Source: Aquimarina latercula DSM 2041
Lineage (GTDB): Bacteria; Bacteroidota; Bacteroidia; Flavobacteriales; Flavobacteriaceae
Assembly: GCF_000430645.1 (NCBI RefSeq)
Contig: NZ_AUMK01000010.1
Span: forward strand, 1-64,000
Direction of reading: 5' to 3'
Length of the DNA stretch: 64,000 bases
Shown: positions 44,107-54,100 of the stretch, one piece after another
How positions within the stretch are numbered: the stretch's first letter is position 1
How the letters are laid out: every line of letters begins with the position of its first letter
Notes under the pieces: model-generated
Database searches by the model: none
Told to the model about the DNA's origin: nothing
What the model saw: only the letters and a program-made list of their open reading frames with translations
Made by a program: the position numbers and the translations under genes

Positions 44107-44909
44107 TTCTTAGGTTTTTTAGTGCTAATAGTAAACATTGCTCCATTACCGATTTCACTCTGGTAAGAAAGTATCCCATTGAGTATTTCTACTCTACTTT
44201 CTATATTCTTAAGTCCAATTCCCTTGTTTATATTTATGGATTGTATATCAAATCCTTTCCCATCATCAGAGTATTCTATAATTAGTTCTTTATCGTCTTC
44301 ATTAATATTTAAAACTACATTAGCCGCCTCACCGTGTCGAACTGAATTATTTAATAACTCCTGAATAATCCTGAAAATATGCAATTCATTGTTTTTAGAA
44401 AAAAAATCATGGTATACAACAGTGTAATTTACTTTTAATTTTTTGCTGCTGATAAATTCATCACAAAGTTCTTCTATAGCAGCTTGCAATCCAAAATTTT
44501 CTAAGATTGGAGGTAATAAATTATGCGCCAATCTTCTTGAACTTTCTAAAGTTTTTGTAGTAACTGATAATATATGTTGTAATGTTTGCTCCTGTTCTTC
44601 TTTATTTAATTTACCATCTATTAAGACATTGGTACTAAGGCTAACCACATTTAGTTTGGCACTAATAGCGTCATGCAAGTCCTGTGCAATGCGCTTACGT
44701 TCTTCTTCTTGGGTTTCTATAGTACCGTGGATTAAATCTCTTTGATAAGAGATTGCCATATTGGCTTTTTCTAGCTCTGCAGCAACGATTTTTTTACGAG
44801 AAAAGAAAAAGAAAAGCACTAATGACACCGCCATTAATAATAATACCATAATCGCTATCAAAATAACCACTATAATCTGTGAATCTTCTTGTAGTAATTC
44901 TTTCTCCAT
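44103..44909 (-). CDS. NarX-type sensor histidine kinase with one membrane helix
   Basis: The 268-residue product has one membrane helix (about 11-36), a coiled linker, then a HisKA_3 domain with the phospho-acceptor His79 in RKRIAQDLHDAISAKL. An HATPase_c domain follows (about 170-265) with LNNSVRHGEA (N box), DDGKGFD (G1) and GIGLKNIESRVEIL (G2). The periplasmic part is negligible, so sensing likely depends on the membrane region or on the polytopic protein encoded by the preceding gene, which overlaps it by 40 bases. Confidence 0.92.
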   Translation of the reverse strand: MEKELLQEDSQIIVVILIAIMVLLLMAVSLVLFFFFSRKKIVAAELEKANMAISYQRDLIHGTIETQEEERKRIAQDLHDAISAKLNVVSLSTNVLIDGKLNKEEQEQTLQHILSVTTKTLESSRRLAHNLLPPILENFGLQAAIEELCDEFISSKKLKVNYTVVYHDFFSKNNELHIFRIIQELLNNSVRHGEAANVVLNINEDDKELIIEYSDDGKGFDIQSININKGIGLKNIESRVEILNGILSYQSEIGNGAMFTISTKKPKK

Positions 44910-45511
44910 TCAATAAAGATTAGGATTTGAAATAAAAAGTATAATATACGATTTGTATTAATCAATAAATAGTTCATTGACTCAGAAATATCCAAATTAA
45001 AAATCAAATTACCCGATGCAAATATTAAAGTACTGGAAATCAAATACAAAAACAATCCTACATTTATAATTAAAAATAGGTTTTGTCCCTGTAAACATCT
45101 ATATAAATAGATTATGGAATATATAATTAACACACCCTGAGTTATGGAAATACCAATCGCATTATACCTAAAAAAAAGACTCGGATCCTCTATATATTGA
45201 TAAGTTAAAAAACCAAGAAACGGTATTATTAAATAAGTTATCCACTTATTTTTTAAAAGTTCTTTATAAAAAATAGAAAGAAAAATAAATTGTACAACTA
45301 AATAAAAATGTGATAGAAATAAATTGGGTTTATGCAAAAATTTACCAACATAAAGTGTTATTAGTTGAATAACACAAGTTAAAAACAAATAAATAGTAAA
45401 TATTTTAAAGGCTTTATTGTTTTCAATAAAGCCTTTAAAATAAAAATATGCGTTCAATATCAATAGAAATATTGTCGCTACGCTAAAATATAAAAAATAA
45501 TTAGTATTCAA
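44870..45511 (-). CDS. Polytopic membrane protein, possible sensor partner of the kinase
   Basis: The 213-residue product has about seven hydrophobic helices (first MNTNYFLYFSVATIFLLILN, last NRILYFLFQILIFIEW) with short charged loops and no motif I recognise. The topology resembles 7TM sensory modules found in Bacteroidota next to kinases. It overlaps the kinase start by 40 bases and lies 9 bases after the first small paralogue gene, so it is very likely co-expressed with both. A sensor role is inferred from context only. Confidence 0.65.
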   Translation of the reverse strand: MNTNYFLYFSVATIFLLILNAYFYFKGFIENNKAFKIFTIYLFLTCVIQLITLYVGKFLHKPNLFLSHFYLVVQFIFLSIFYKELLKNKWITYLIIPFLGFLTYQYIEDPSLFFRYNAIGISITQGVLIIYSIIYLYRCLQGQNLFLIINVGLFLYLISSTLIFASGNLIFNLDISESMNYLLINTNRILYFLFQILIFIEWRKNYYKKIHRL

Positions 45512-45520
45512 TTTATAACA

Positions 45521-45943
45521 TTAATTCAAAGGACTATTAGAATCGCATTCAGGAGGACAAGGATTTGTGAAATCATACACTCCACTCGTCGAGGGATCTG
45601 ATGCCGATGATTTTAACGTAGTCGGAGTAATACCATCAATAGTACCATCAATAATATCTCTGTTAACTCCATCTACATTTTCTGTTCCTACAAAAATTAT
45701 TTTTTCTGTATTACTATCATCAATCGCTAAATATCCTCTTATTTTAGAATTCAGATTATTAGCATTCGCTTGAGCTTGAGTAGCCGTAGCATCATCTAAT
45801 ACACCAATTTCATTTAATACTTCTACAAAATCTACAGCAGGTATCAAAAAAGCATTTACAGTATTAGGATGTTGAGATCTCCAATTTGCTGTCCATTGCG
45901 CACCAGTATCTTTAGGGATTGTGTTTTCGTTATTTGAATTCAT
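45521..45943 (-). CDS. Small paralogue A with conserved C-terminal CPPECD tail, 140 aa
   Basis: The product has no signal peptide. It starts with an acidic stretch, then WTANWRSQHPN, NAFLIPAVDFVEVLNEIGVL, a strand pair with RGYLAIDDSNTEKIIFVG, and ends YDFTNPCPPECDSNSPLN. It is paralogous to the gene at 45974-46435: the middle blocks align and 18 of the last 20 residues are identical. The two cysteines of the tail are the only ones. Related small proteins with a Cys-containing tail occur in Bacteroidota as far as I recall, with no function given. It directly precedes the membrane protein gene. Confidence 0.75.
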   Translation of the reverse strand: MNSNNENTIPKDTGAQWTANWRSQHPNTVNAFLIPAVDFVEVLNEIGVLDDATATQAQANANNLNSKIRGYLAIDDSNTEKIIFVGTENVDGVNRDIIDGTIDGITPTTLKSSASDPSTSGVYDFTNPCPPECDSNSPLN

Positions 45944-45973
45944 TTTTTATTTAATTTAAATTAGTAATAACAA

Positions 45974-46435
45974 TTAGTTAAGTGGGCTATTAACATCACA
46001 TTCTGGAGGGCAAGGATTCGTGAAATCATATATTCCACTGCTAATAATAGGATCTCCAAAAAAGTTTAATTTCACTTTATCCCCATCAATTTCTTCATTA
46101 ATGATATCTTGATATACTCTTGTTTTTCGATTGTACTTAGTTCCCACTACTAATAACTTTTCTTCAGGAGTTTCATCTGGACTATCATTACCAATTGCCA
46201 TATATGCTCTTACTTTCTTACCGTTAAGACAAGCCTTTTGCTGCGCTTTTTTTGCTACTTTATCACTTAGCAATCCCATTTCGTTTAGAACCTCTATCAA
46301 ATCGACTGCAGGCATTAAAAAAGCATTACACGGGTTTACTTGTGGATTTTTAGGATCTTGGTATTTTTCTCTCCAAGCGGTTGTCCATTCTTTTGCAGTT
46401 TCAAGTGTTACTGTGTTTTGTAAATCAGGATTCAT
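45974..46435 (-). CDS. Small paralogue B with conserved C-terminal CPPECD tail, 153 aa
   Basis: The product lacks a signal peptide and follows the plan of paralogue A: EWTTAWREKYQDPKNP, NAFLMPAVDLIEVLNEMGLL, VRAYMAIGNDS, LLVVGTKYN, DIINEEIDGD, then YDFTNPCPPECDVNSPLN. It has a Lys-rich insertion around residues 65-75 and two extra cysteines. The DNA of the tail differs at many third positions from the other copy, so the shared peptide is kept by selection and is not a recent duplication. It is the first gene of the five-gene cassette, 30 bases before paralogue A. Confidence 0.75.
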   Translation of the reverse strand: MNPDLQNTVTLETAKEWTTAWREKYQDPKNPQVNPCNAFLMPAVDLIEVLNEMGLLSDKVAKKAQQKACLNGKKVRAYMAIGNDSPDETPEEKLLVVGTKYNRKTRVYQDIINEEIDGDKVKLNFFGDPIISSGIYDFTNPCPPECDVNSPLN

Positions 46436-46679
46436 TTTTGTTTTCCTTTTAAATTAGTAATATGATTAAAATAAGCTTACAAAATATGGAGTATGGGTAT
46501 GTAAATAAACATCTAACAAAAATCTTTTAGCAGATAATTCTAATAAAATAGATTTAAATTAAATGTCCCTAAATTTATAATAAATACAACTTAAATCGTG
46601 TAGTAAATATGAAAAAATTATTTACTTCATATAACAAAACCCTTCTTTTAACTGAAAATCAAATAAATAACAATAACTT

Positions 46680-48002
46680 TCAGGAACTATGGGTAGTTTC
46701 TCTAGAATCTATAAAAGAAATTGGTTTACGACTCATCTCTGGGAATTTTTTAGCTTTTAATGCTTCTTTAGAGTTCAATACCAGATCTGGTACTACTCTA
46801 AGGTTTGCTCGTAAATGTTCTTTTAACTCTTTTTGTCGTAAAGCACTTAGAGAATCTGAAATATGAATCAATAATTTATCGGTTCCTAAGTCGCCAATAA
46901 CTACTTCAATTATATACATTCCCAATCCTTCAAAACTTGTGAGTACCTCGATCACACTTTGCGGATATAAAGTAGTCCCTTTATACTTAATCATATGCTT
47001 CTTTCTACCCAAAACTGGACTTAAACGCATGGTTGTTCTACCACATTTACAAGGCTCATGATGTGCTTGTACCATATCACCAGTAGTATATCGTAATAAA
47101 GGCATCGCTTCAATACCTAAGGTAGTAATCGCTAACTCTCCTACTTCACCTTCTTCTACTGCATTACCATCTTCATCTAAAATCTCTGCGATAATCAATT
47201 CTGGGCGATGATGTCCTCCTCTATGTTCTGCACATTCTGTAAATGCAGTACTCATTTCTGTAGATGCATAAGTAGAATATAGATCTATATCCCACTTCTC
47301 CTTAATCTTACTGCCTAAAGTATTTAAATTAAAATCCTGATCTCTTAAAGGTTCTCCGATACAAATCGCAGCTTTAACCGAAGAATTTTGATAATCAATC
47401 CCGTGGGCTTCCGCATAGGAAATTAACTTTAGTAAAAAAGAAGGTACTACCACTAAATAGGTAGACTGAAAACGCTCTATAGAATCCCATTGTAATTCTG
47501 GAATTCCTGATCCCACACGAACCATTGCTGCTCCTAACTTTCTGGTTCCCAAAAAGTATGCAAGACCCGCCATAAATCTTCTGTCCAAAGTAGTAGTCAA
47601 CTGCACCACATCTGTTTTGGTTACTCCTGCTGTTTCGAAAGAAGTTGCTTCATTATACGCTAATCTTTGTAGATCTTTCTCCGTTAGTGCAAACGTAACC
47701 GGCTTCCCTAAGGTTCCAGAAGTAGTCACATAATCTACAATTTCTGATTTAGGAACACATAAAAAATCATCGTTATATGCCTGTAAATCGTCCTTGGTAG
47801 TAATAGGAAGTTTTTTAAGATCATCAACGGTTTGGATATCTTCTTTAGAAATACCCAGATTAGCAAACAATCTTTTATAATACGGAGAATATTGAATAAC
47901 AAAATCGATTAACTCTAGAAGTTTTTCATTCTGAAGATTCGATATTTCCGCTGGTGTAGATTGTTCTATATGTTGAGTCATTAACTTATATTTTTCGTTC
48001 AC
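46680..48002 (-). CDS. Phenylacetate-CoA ligase-like (PaaK-type) adenylating enzyme
   Basis: The 440-residue product has the PaaK-type adenylation motif YVTTSGTLGKPVTFALT, then STYASTEMSTAFTEC, LRYTTGDMVQAHHEPCKCGR and the C-terminal GRKKHMIKYKGTTLYPQS. The Cys-x-Cys cluster in the third motif is typical of PaaK. Such enzymes activate aryl or fatty acids as CoA or ACP thioesters. It overlaps the end of the C45 gene by 17 bases, so it belongs to the pigment operon and is its last gene. An aryl starter or fatty acid is a plausible substrate; that is inferred. Confidence 0.85.
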   Translation of the reverse strand: MNEKYKLMTQHIEQSTPAEISNLQNEKLLELIDFVIQYSPYYKRLFANLGISKEDIQTVDDLKKLPITTKDDLQAYNDDFLCVPKSEIVDYVTTSGTLGKPVTFALTEKDLQRLAYNEATSFETAGVTKTDVVQLTTTLDRRFMAGLAYFLGTRKLGAAMVRVGSGIPELQWDSIERFQSTYLVVVPSFLLKLISYAEAHGIDYQNSSVKAAICIGEPLRDQDFNLNTLGSKIKEKWDIDLYSTYASTEMSTAFTECAEHRGGHHRPELIIAEILDEDGNAVEEGEVGELAITTLGIEAMPLLRYTTGDMVQAHHEPCKCGRTTMRLSPVLGRKKHMIKYKGTTLYPQSVIEVLTSFEGLGMYIIEVVIGDLGTDKLLIHISDSLSALRQKELKEHLRANLRVVPDLVLNSKEALKAKKFPEMSRKPISFIDSRETTHSS

Positions 48003-49653
48003 ACTTCCTAATGTATTTCTCTATATTCTTTACATCAGGAACTGTAGTTACCTCTCTTTTCTGTGCTTGTTTAAAAGCTATCAAAGCTTTCTTATATTCT
48101 TTTTGCACATAATAATATTCTCCTAGTATATAATACGTCGCCCAATAATTAGAGTTTAAACTTTGAAATTTTAAAAGTTCGTCCTCTGAAATCTTTTCTT
48201 CATTATTAATAGCGCTTTCAATTTTTCTACTTAATATTCTAAAAGCTTCATAATTGGCATATGTTTTAGTATAAATAAACTGATCTTCGGGAACATTTAA
48301 AGATTCTGTAGCAATCACTATTTCTTCTTTTTGTTGTTTCATTCTTCCAAAAACATCATCAAGATCATAGGCTACAAATTCTCCCATCTGATATGGATTA
48401 GTAGAAACCCATACTTTACGTTCTTCAGGTTGAAAAACAATACCGTGGTGTGCTAGCATCTGGTTCAATGCTTTTTCATTACCGTATCCTATCAATTTGT
48501 CATCGAGACCATCTCTATTTCTCAATATTGCTACTGCTTTTTCTGGAGTTAACTTATCATTTTCGAATAGTAACTCTGTCATTCGCTGATATCTATAAAA
48601 AGAATGGCTCTCTTCTATAGCTTTTTGATTGCGTTTATCTTGTGTATAAGAATCACTCTGAAAATGATTAGAACAAATCAATTGGTTTGTATTTGGTACC
48701 TTATACACTCCAAAATTATCAGGAGAAACTTCTATCAGTGCGGCCCTTTTATCCTTAGCACTACCAATCATAATAGATTCTGAAACAAACACTTCTCTTT
48801 TCTTTGCTATTTCGATAGCTTCATCGATAGTAGACGCATATTGTAAAATCTCTCTTGTTAGAATCGATATTGGGGTCTTTGCTATCAATGGAATTTTAGA
48901 TTTACCTGCATTAATAGTAACCGTTAGTCCTTCTTCATTCATTCCTGATAGTGCTCCCATCATTCCGGCCCATCCATAAGTCATAAATTTATAACCCTCA
49001 GAAGGGTTCATAAAAGTCACTAATTTTTCTTTAGAAAAGTCATCTCCCGCATAGAAATCAAAATTACGTCCTATTAACAATTTTCCATCAACTGTTTTGT
49101 CATCCCAAGCGGCAAAAGACGTACAACCGACTAACATCAAATCTTGTAATGCGTGCCCAATATCATGTGCTCCGTGCGCATATAACATTCTTACATAAGG
49201 TTCCGCAAAATCATTATAATCATTCGATGCATATCTGGAAACTCCATAAATTTCTGTTTTGTACTCTTCTGGAACATTTAAATGTAACTTTCGATTATAC
49301 CAAGCTACAATTTTACTCAAGAATTTAAGGTAACTTTCTGAAGGAATCAATTCCGTTATTTTTCCAATAAAAGCATCTTCTTGAATTTTAATCAATTCTC
49401 GACTCAAACTTCCAGCTGCCACTCCTCGTTCGAGTGGCTTACCTTCTAAATACATTTCCCATAATCCTTGTTTATTCTTTCTAAGCAGATTATTGTTTAA
49501 TGTAAAAAAAGTTTCACTGTGTTTTATCCGAGTAGTATCTACATTTTCTATTCCAGAAATATCTGGTTTTGCAGCCAATGATTTCTTAACACCACAGGAA
49601 GAAAACAAGATGACAATAGATATAAAGAAAATATGATAACAAATATTTTTCAT
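47986..49653 (-). CDS. C45/NAAA-like autoproteolytic acyltransferase/hydrolase lipoprotein
   Basis: The 555-residue product begins with a lipoprotein signal (ILFSSCG, Cys about 20). The Ntn-hydrolase centre is GCTSFAAWDDKTVDGKLLIG followed by RNFDF, with the nucleophile at about residue 177. In this family (C45, acid ceramidase and penicillin acyltransferase relatives) the chain is cut before that Cys. Residues about 480-555 are TPR-like (YYILGEYYYVQKEYKKALIA). It should act in the periplasm on an amide or ester bond. It lies within the pigment operon, overlapping the ligase gene. Confidence 0.85.
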   Translation of the reverse strand: MKNICYHIFFISIVILFSSCGVKKSLAAKPDISGIENVDTTRIKHSETFFTLNNNLLRKNKQGLWEMYLEGKPLERGVAAGSLSRELIKIQEDAFIGKITELIPSESYLKFLSKIVAWYNRKLHLNVPEEYKTEIYGVSRYASNDYNDFAEPYVRMLYAHGAHDIGHALQDLMLVGCTSFAAWDDKTVDGKLLIGRNFDFYAGDDFSKEKLVTFMNPSEGYKFMTYGWAGMMGALSGMNEEGLTVTINAGKSKIPLIAKTPISILTREILQYASTIDEAIEIAKKREVFVSESIMIGSAKDKRAALIEVSPDNFGVYKVPNTNQLICSNHFQSDSYTQDKRNQKAIEESHSFYRYQRMTELLFENDKLTPEKAVAILRNRDGLDDKLIGYGNEKALNQMLAHHGIVFQPEERKVWVSTNPYQMGEFVAYDLDDVFGRMKQQKEEIVIATESLNVPEDQFIYTKTYANYEAFRILSRKIESAINNEEKISEDELLKFQSLNSNYWATYYILGEYYYVQKEYKKALIAFKQAQKREVTTVPDVKNIEKYIRKCERKI

Positions 49654-51194
49654 TATGACTCGGATAGTTCTTTTTCTGCCAAAGTATCTTTTATTCTTTG
49701 TAATAAATGTTCTTTACCCACTAATTCTCCACAAGTAACTACTGCGCTTATCGTTACTCCTAGTACTCCGTGCATATTTAATCCTTGACCAGTAAATAAC
49801 AAATTAGGAATCCTAGTTCTTGGTGATAAAAATGATTTCATTGGATTATCTGCATCCTTTACAAAACCATACATAGAACCCTCATAACAGCCTATATAAT
49901 CTCTATAAGAAAGTGGTGTAGAAGTATGAACAGATTTAATACAAGATCTAATATTTGGATATTTTTTTTCTATTTCTTTTAAATAAGCTTCAATTTTACG
50001 TTGCTTAAATGCTTCATAATCTTCTCCTCTATCATTCTTTTCTGCAACTGTATTAAAGGTATGACTCCAAGGTTCCATTTCATCGAATCGCATATAAGCA
50101 ATTGAAGTCAAATTTTCTGCATAACCTGGGTTTTTGAGATCTTCATTGGTCGTAAACATATATGCTTCTGGCCAATTCTCTTCGGCATAATCCTGAGTGG
50201 TCCATACTTGATCAAATGTTTTAGTATGGTAGTAGTTTTTATTGATATAAGGAAATGTTCCTTTTTCGAAAACTATATATAAACTGAAAGAAGAAATTAT
50301 ACTTTCTGTATTCTGAATTCTCTTATAATATAATTTTCTAAATCTTTCTTTACCAACAATCTGTAATGTAAGTTTTGGATCTACATTAGAGACAAAATTA
50401 TCTGCATAAAAAGTATCTCCTTTGGTAGTGGATACAGAAACTAATTGATCTTCTTCGAAATTAAATTTATTTACTTCTTGGTATTTGTAAATTTTACCTC
50501 CAAGTGCTCTAAATCTTTTTACTAATAACTTAGCAATCTGACTTCCTCCCTGAATACATCTCCAAGCACTTTCCATATATGAATTAACGGATAATGCATG
50601 AACATAAAATGGTGTTTTTTCTGGGTTTCCTGCATATAGCAAATTAGAACCAGCGAGTACAGCTCTTAATTTAGGATCTTTAATAATACTATTTATATAA
50701 TCCTTGGCCTTTAGTGTTAATAGGTCCTCTCCATAATATCGATCTCCTTCATTTAAATTATACAATGGAAATCTATAACAAGTATCTTTTACCTTATCTA
50801 CATACTCTTGAATCCCTTTTTCTTCTTCTGGAAAAAACTTTACTAGCTGTTTTACAAAATTATCATATCCCTGTGCATGTGGGTATTCAAATTCGTCATC
50901 ATCAAAAGTAATGACGTCATACGCATCGATATCCATTCTTTTAAGTTTTAGATCATCCATAATATCTAAATACTTAAAATACTGATATAGATTCTGGCCT
51001 TTATCTAAACCGCCTATATAATGAATTCCTGTATCGAAAATACTTTTATCTCTAACAAAAGTCTGTAAGTTTCCTCCGAATTGATTGTTCTTTTCTAATA
51101 CACATACTTTCTTACCTTCTTTAGCAAGAATGTTTGCAGAAACCAATCCACCTAATCCACTCCCAATGATAATGACATCAAATTTTTCTTGCAT
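49653..51194 (-). CDS. Phytoene-desaturase/retinol-saturase-like FAD oxidoreductase
   Basis: The 513-residue product has a dinucleotide fold at the start (VIIIGSGLGGLVSANILAKE, then CVLEKNNQFGGNLQTF) and a C-terminal FAD closing segment (LFTGQGLNMHGVLGVTISAV). These are the marks of the CrtI/CrtO/retinol saturase group. It may desaturate or saturate double bonds in the polyene or act on a lipid substrate. Carotenoid genes such as crtB are absent from the window, so it is more likely a pigment-cluster tailoring enzyme than a carotenoid one. It overlaps the C45 gene by 1 base and ends the MMPL gene by 3 bases. Confidence 0.85.
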   Translation of the reverse strand: MQEKFDVIIIGSGLGGLVSANILAKEGKKVCVLEKNNQFGGNLQTFVRDKSIFDTGIHYIGGLDKGQNLYQYFKYLDIMDDLKLKRMDIDAYDVITFDDDEFEYPHAQGYDNFVKQLVKFFPEEEKGIQEYVDKVKDTCYRFPLYNLNEGDRYYGEDLLTLKAKDYINSIIKDPKLRAVLAGSNLLYAGNPEKTPFYVHALSVNSYMESAWRCIQGGSQIAKLLVKRFRALGGKIYKYQEVNKFNFEEDQLVSVSTTKGDTFYADNFVSNVDPKLTLQIVGKERFRKLYYKRIQNTESIISSFSLYIVFEKGTFPYINKNYYHTKTFDQVWTTQDYAEENWPEAYMFTTNEDLKNPGYAENLTSIAYMRFDEMEPWSHTFNTVAEKNDRGEDYEAFKQRKIEAYLKEIEKKYPNIRSCIKSVHTSTPLSYRDYIGCYEGSMYGFVKDADNPMKSFLSPRTRIPNLLFTGQGLNMHGVLGVTISAVVTCGELVGKEHLLQRIKDTLAEKELSES

Positions 51195-51197
51195 GTG

Positions 51198-54100
51198 CTA
51201 TATTCTATTCAAAACTGTTAATCCAAACTCTTGAACAACTACCTTAAATGTAGTTTTCAATGATTCGAAAAACAAATTATCTTCAGAGGTAACAATAATT
51301 CTTGTAATATCCTCTGACACTAAATTCTTTAAATGTTGTGGTTGTAATGGTGTAGTTGTATGTAACAAAAGTACATCAAATTTTGTCGATGTCAAATCTT
51401 CATCAGCCACAAATTCTATTTTATTCCTAACCGTTGTATAACAGTTTTTTGCCACACTCAATTTCTGAGGTTTAGTTAAAATTCCTTCTAATTTAGCATA
51501 CGGCCTTTTAAAAGCTAGGTGTAAAAGAAATTGACCATAATCATCACTATAACAAATCACACGATCTTTTTGCTCTATAAAACTCGCTGTTTTATAATAT
51601 TGTTCCTTATTTGCTAAGTAATCAATTTTTACTTCTCCAAAACAACTCTTGTATCTATAGTTATTTAATAATGCTTTTTTATAATAGTCGATTCCTTCCA
51701 GATCATTTTGTAAAGTGGCATATTGCTCTTTAAAATACGAACTTATTTTTTTAGTTCTGTCTGTATACCCATCTCCAAACTCTTTATTATCTAATTGAAT
51801 TCTTGGTAATATTTTTAATTGAATAGCTCCATCGTGAATAATAAAATCACCCTTAGGAGAAACCTGTGAATTGCCATGAATAACAACTGGTAGTATATCT
51901 AAATTTAGCTCTTGAGCTAGATAGAAGGATCCTTTATGAAATCTACTCATTTTAGCGGTTTCTGTTCTGCTTCCTTCGGGAAATGCAATTAAAGAATATC
52001 CTTGTTTGACTTTTTCTCTTAAGTGTTCAACCCCTCCTTCTATACCAGAAGAAACTGGGTAAAATCCAGCTAATTTTGCAGCCCTACCAAAAACTGGATT
52101 ATCATAAACCCAATCTTTCACTAAATAGATCAACTTAGGGTATAACATCCCAATAGAAATGATATCTAAGAAAGATGAATGGTTTGCTATAATAATACAT
52201 TGCTTACTAAAATCTTCGTTTTCCGGGTTATATATACGTTTTTTTACAAAAGGATTAGAATATAATACAGATCCCATTAACTTAGAAACCACTTTATGAA
52301 AAACAGCCATTTTCTTTTTCTTGCTCACCGGAAACCACGGAATAATAAGGCTACTCACTACAGAAACTATAAATCCGCCAATAATAAAATACCCAAAACT
52401 AAATATTGACCATAATGTTTGACGAATTCTAAGCGGAGTTAATCCTTTTCTTGCTCGATTAGTAATAAACGCTCTAAATAACATTGGCTGGATAGTAAAT
52501 GAAACCAACACTGCCGATAGAATACCAATTAAGGATACCGTAGATATAGAACGTAAAGCAGGATGTTTTGCAAAGATCAAAACCCCAACTCCTAAAATAG
52601 TAGTAATTACGGATAACAAAATAGAGGTTTTATAGGTCGAAAGTTCCTTAACCCCATACGTATATTCCTTTATAAGTCCGTTCGTTATAAAAATGCTGTA
52701 ATCTACACCCAATCCAAAAATAAATGTAGAAATGATTACATTAAAAATATTAAAATCAATTCCTAGCATTTTCATTACTCCCAATGTGATTACCCATGTA
52801 ATAGCAATAGGTAATGCAGTAACCAAAGTAAGCATTGGGTCTTTATAAAACAACAACAGTAATAGGACTACAGCTATTAAGGAATACCCAATCAATGAAT
52901 TAAAATCATTCTTTAGATTCCCTAACAAATTCTCATTCAACTGTTTCCTATCAATAACTACGGTGTTGGGAATCTTATTAAGTGAGGCATTAATCTCATC
53001 AGCTTTTTGATGATCAACTTTAATTGCCGAAACAACAGTAGAAAAATCCTTTTCACTAGTTACAAATTCATCGAGGTACAGTTCTTTAATATTTTGATAT
53101 TCGTTAAAACCAATTGGGTTAATTTCTTTATTTAATGCTGTATAAAATTGAGTGAATGTCTCTGGTTTAAAACCAAGAACCTTCCCTTTTTCTATTAATA
53201 AATTGGTTAAAGAATCTTTACGTTTTTTTGTCCAAAATTCATTCCAAAGAGCTATTTTCTCTATTTGAGCTTCCTTAGATAACACAATTCCTCCAACGGA
53301 GCTAAAGTTTATTAATTCATTATTTGATTTCTTTTGATCAAGAGTTTCAAATAATTTATTATTTGCGTTTAAAGCTTCATTTAATGAAGAACCATAAGAA
53401 ACTAGATAAATTGATTTTGCTTTGTTATTGTTTATTCTATCCAGGTCTTCCTCTGCAGCCACCAACTCTTCCGGTTGATAATTCATGGTGCTCAAATCTG
53501 TATTAAAACCAACTTTATGAAAAAGAAATAATCCGACAATAAACACAATACTTATAATGGAAATTAAAACTTTATTTTTATGAAAATCTATTTGAGATAT
53601 TTTATCTATAAAAGTTTTTCTATTTGTCTTTTTACTTTCTGAAAAACGATATACCTGTGGTATAAAAATTAATGCAAAAACAGATGCCCCAACTACACTT
53701 ATTGCTGCAAAAATCCCAAGATCATTTAACGCTTCGGATTTTACAAAAATTAAACATAAAAATGCAACTGCTGTAGTAAGACTGCTCATTATTACGGGCA
53801 TAGAAACATCTTTATACAATTCTTTCACATTATTATTATTCCTAAAATGTGTAAGAATATGCAAGGAATAATCCAGTGTAATTCCCAACAAAACAGAACC
53901 TATACCTAAGGATATGGCGGAAATTTTTCCTTTGATCAAGTATAATAAAGCAATAGCTACAGTAGCACCAAATATAGTAGGTGCAAAAATAATAAGTGGT
54001 ACTGCTAACTTACGATAAAAGAAAATTAGTATCAACAACAATATCGTCATAGCAATACTAACTGTGAGTTGTATGTCGCCTTTTATCTGTTTAGCATTAG

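Noticed and set aside
46609-46866. 85-codon plus-strand frame next to the cluster end
   Set aside because: Most of it is antisense to the PaaK-like gene's C-terminus; the short part outside gives no family evidence.
49653-51194. Carotenoid biosynthesis (crtI)
   Set aside because: The protein belongs to the broad CrtI/retinol saturase group, but no crtB, crtY or crtZ is present, and the neighbours are polyene-acyl genes.
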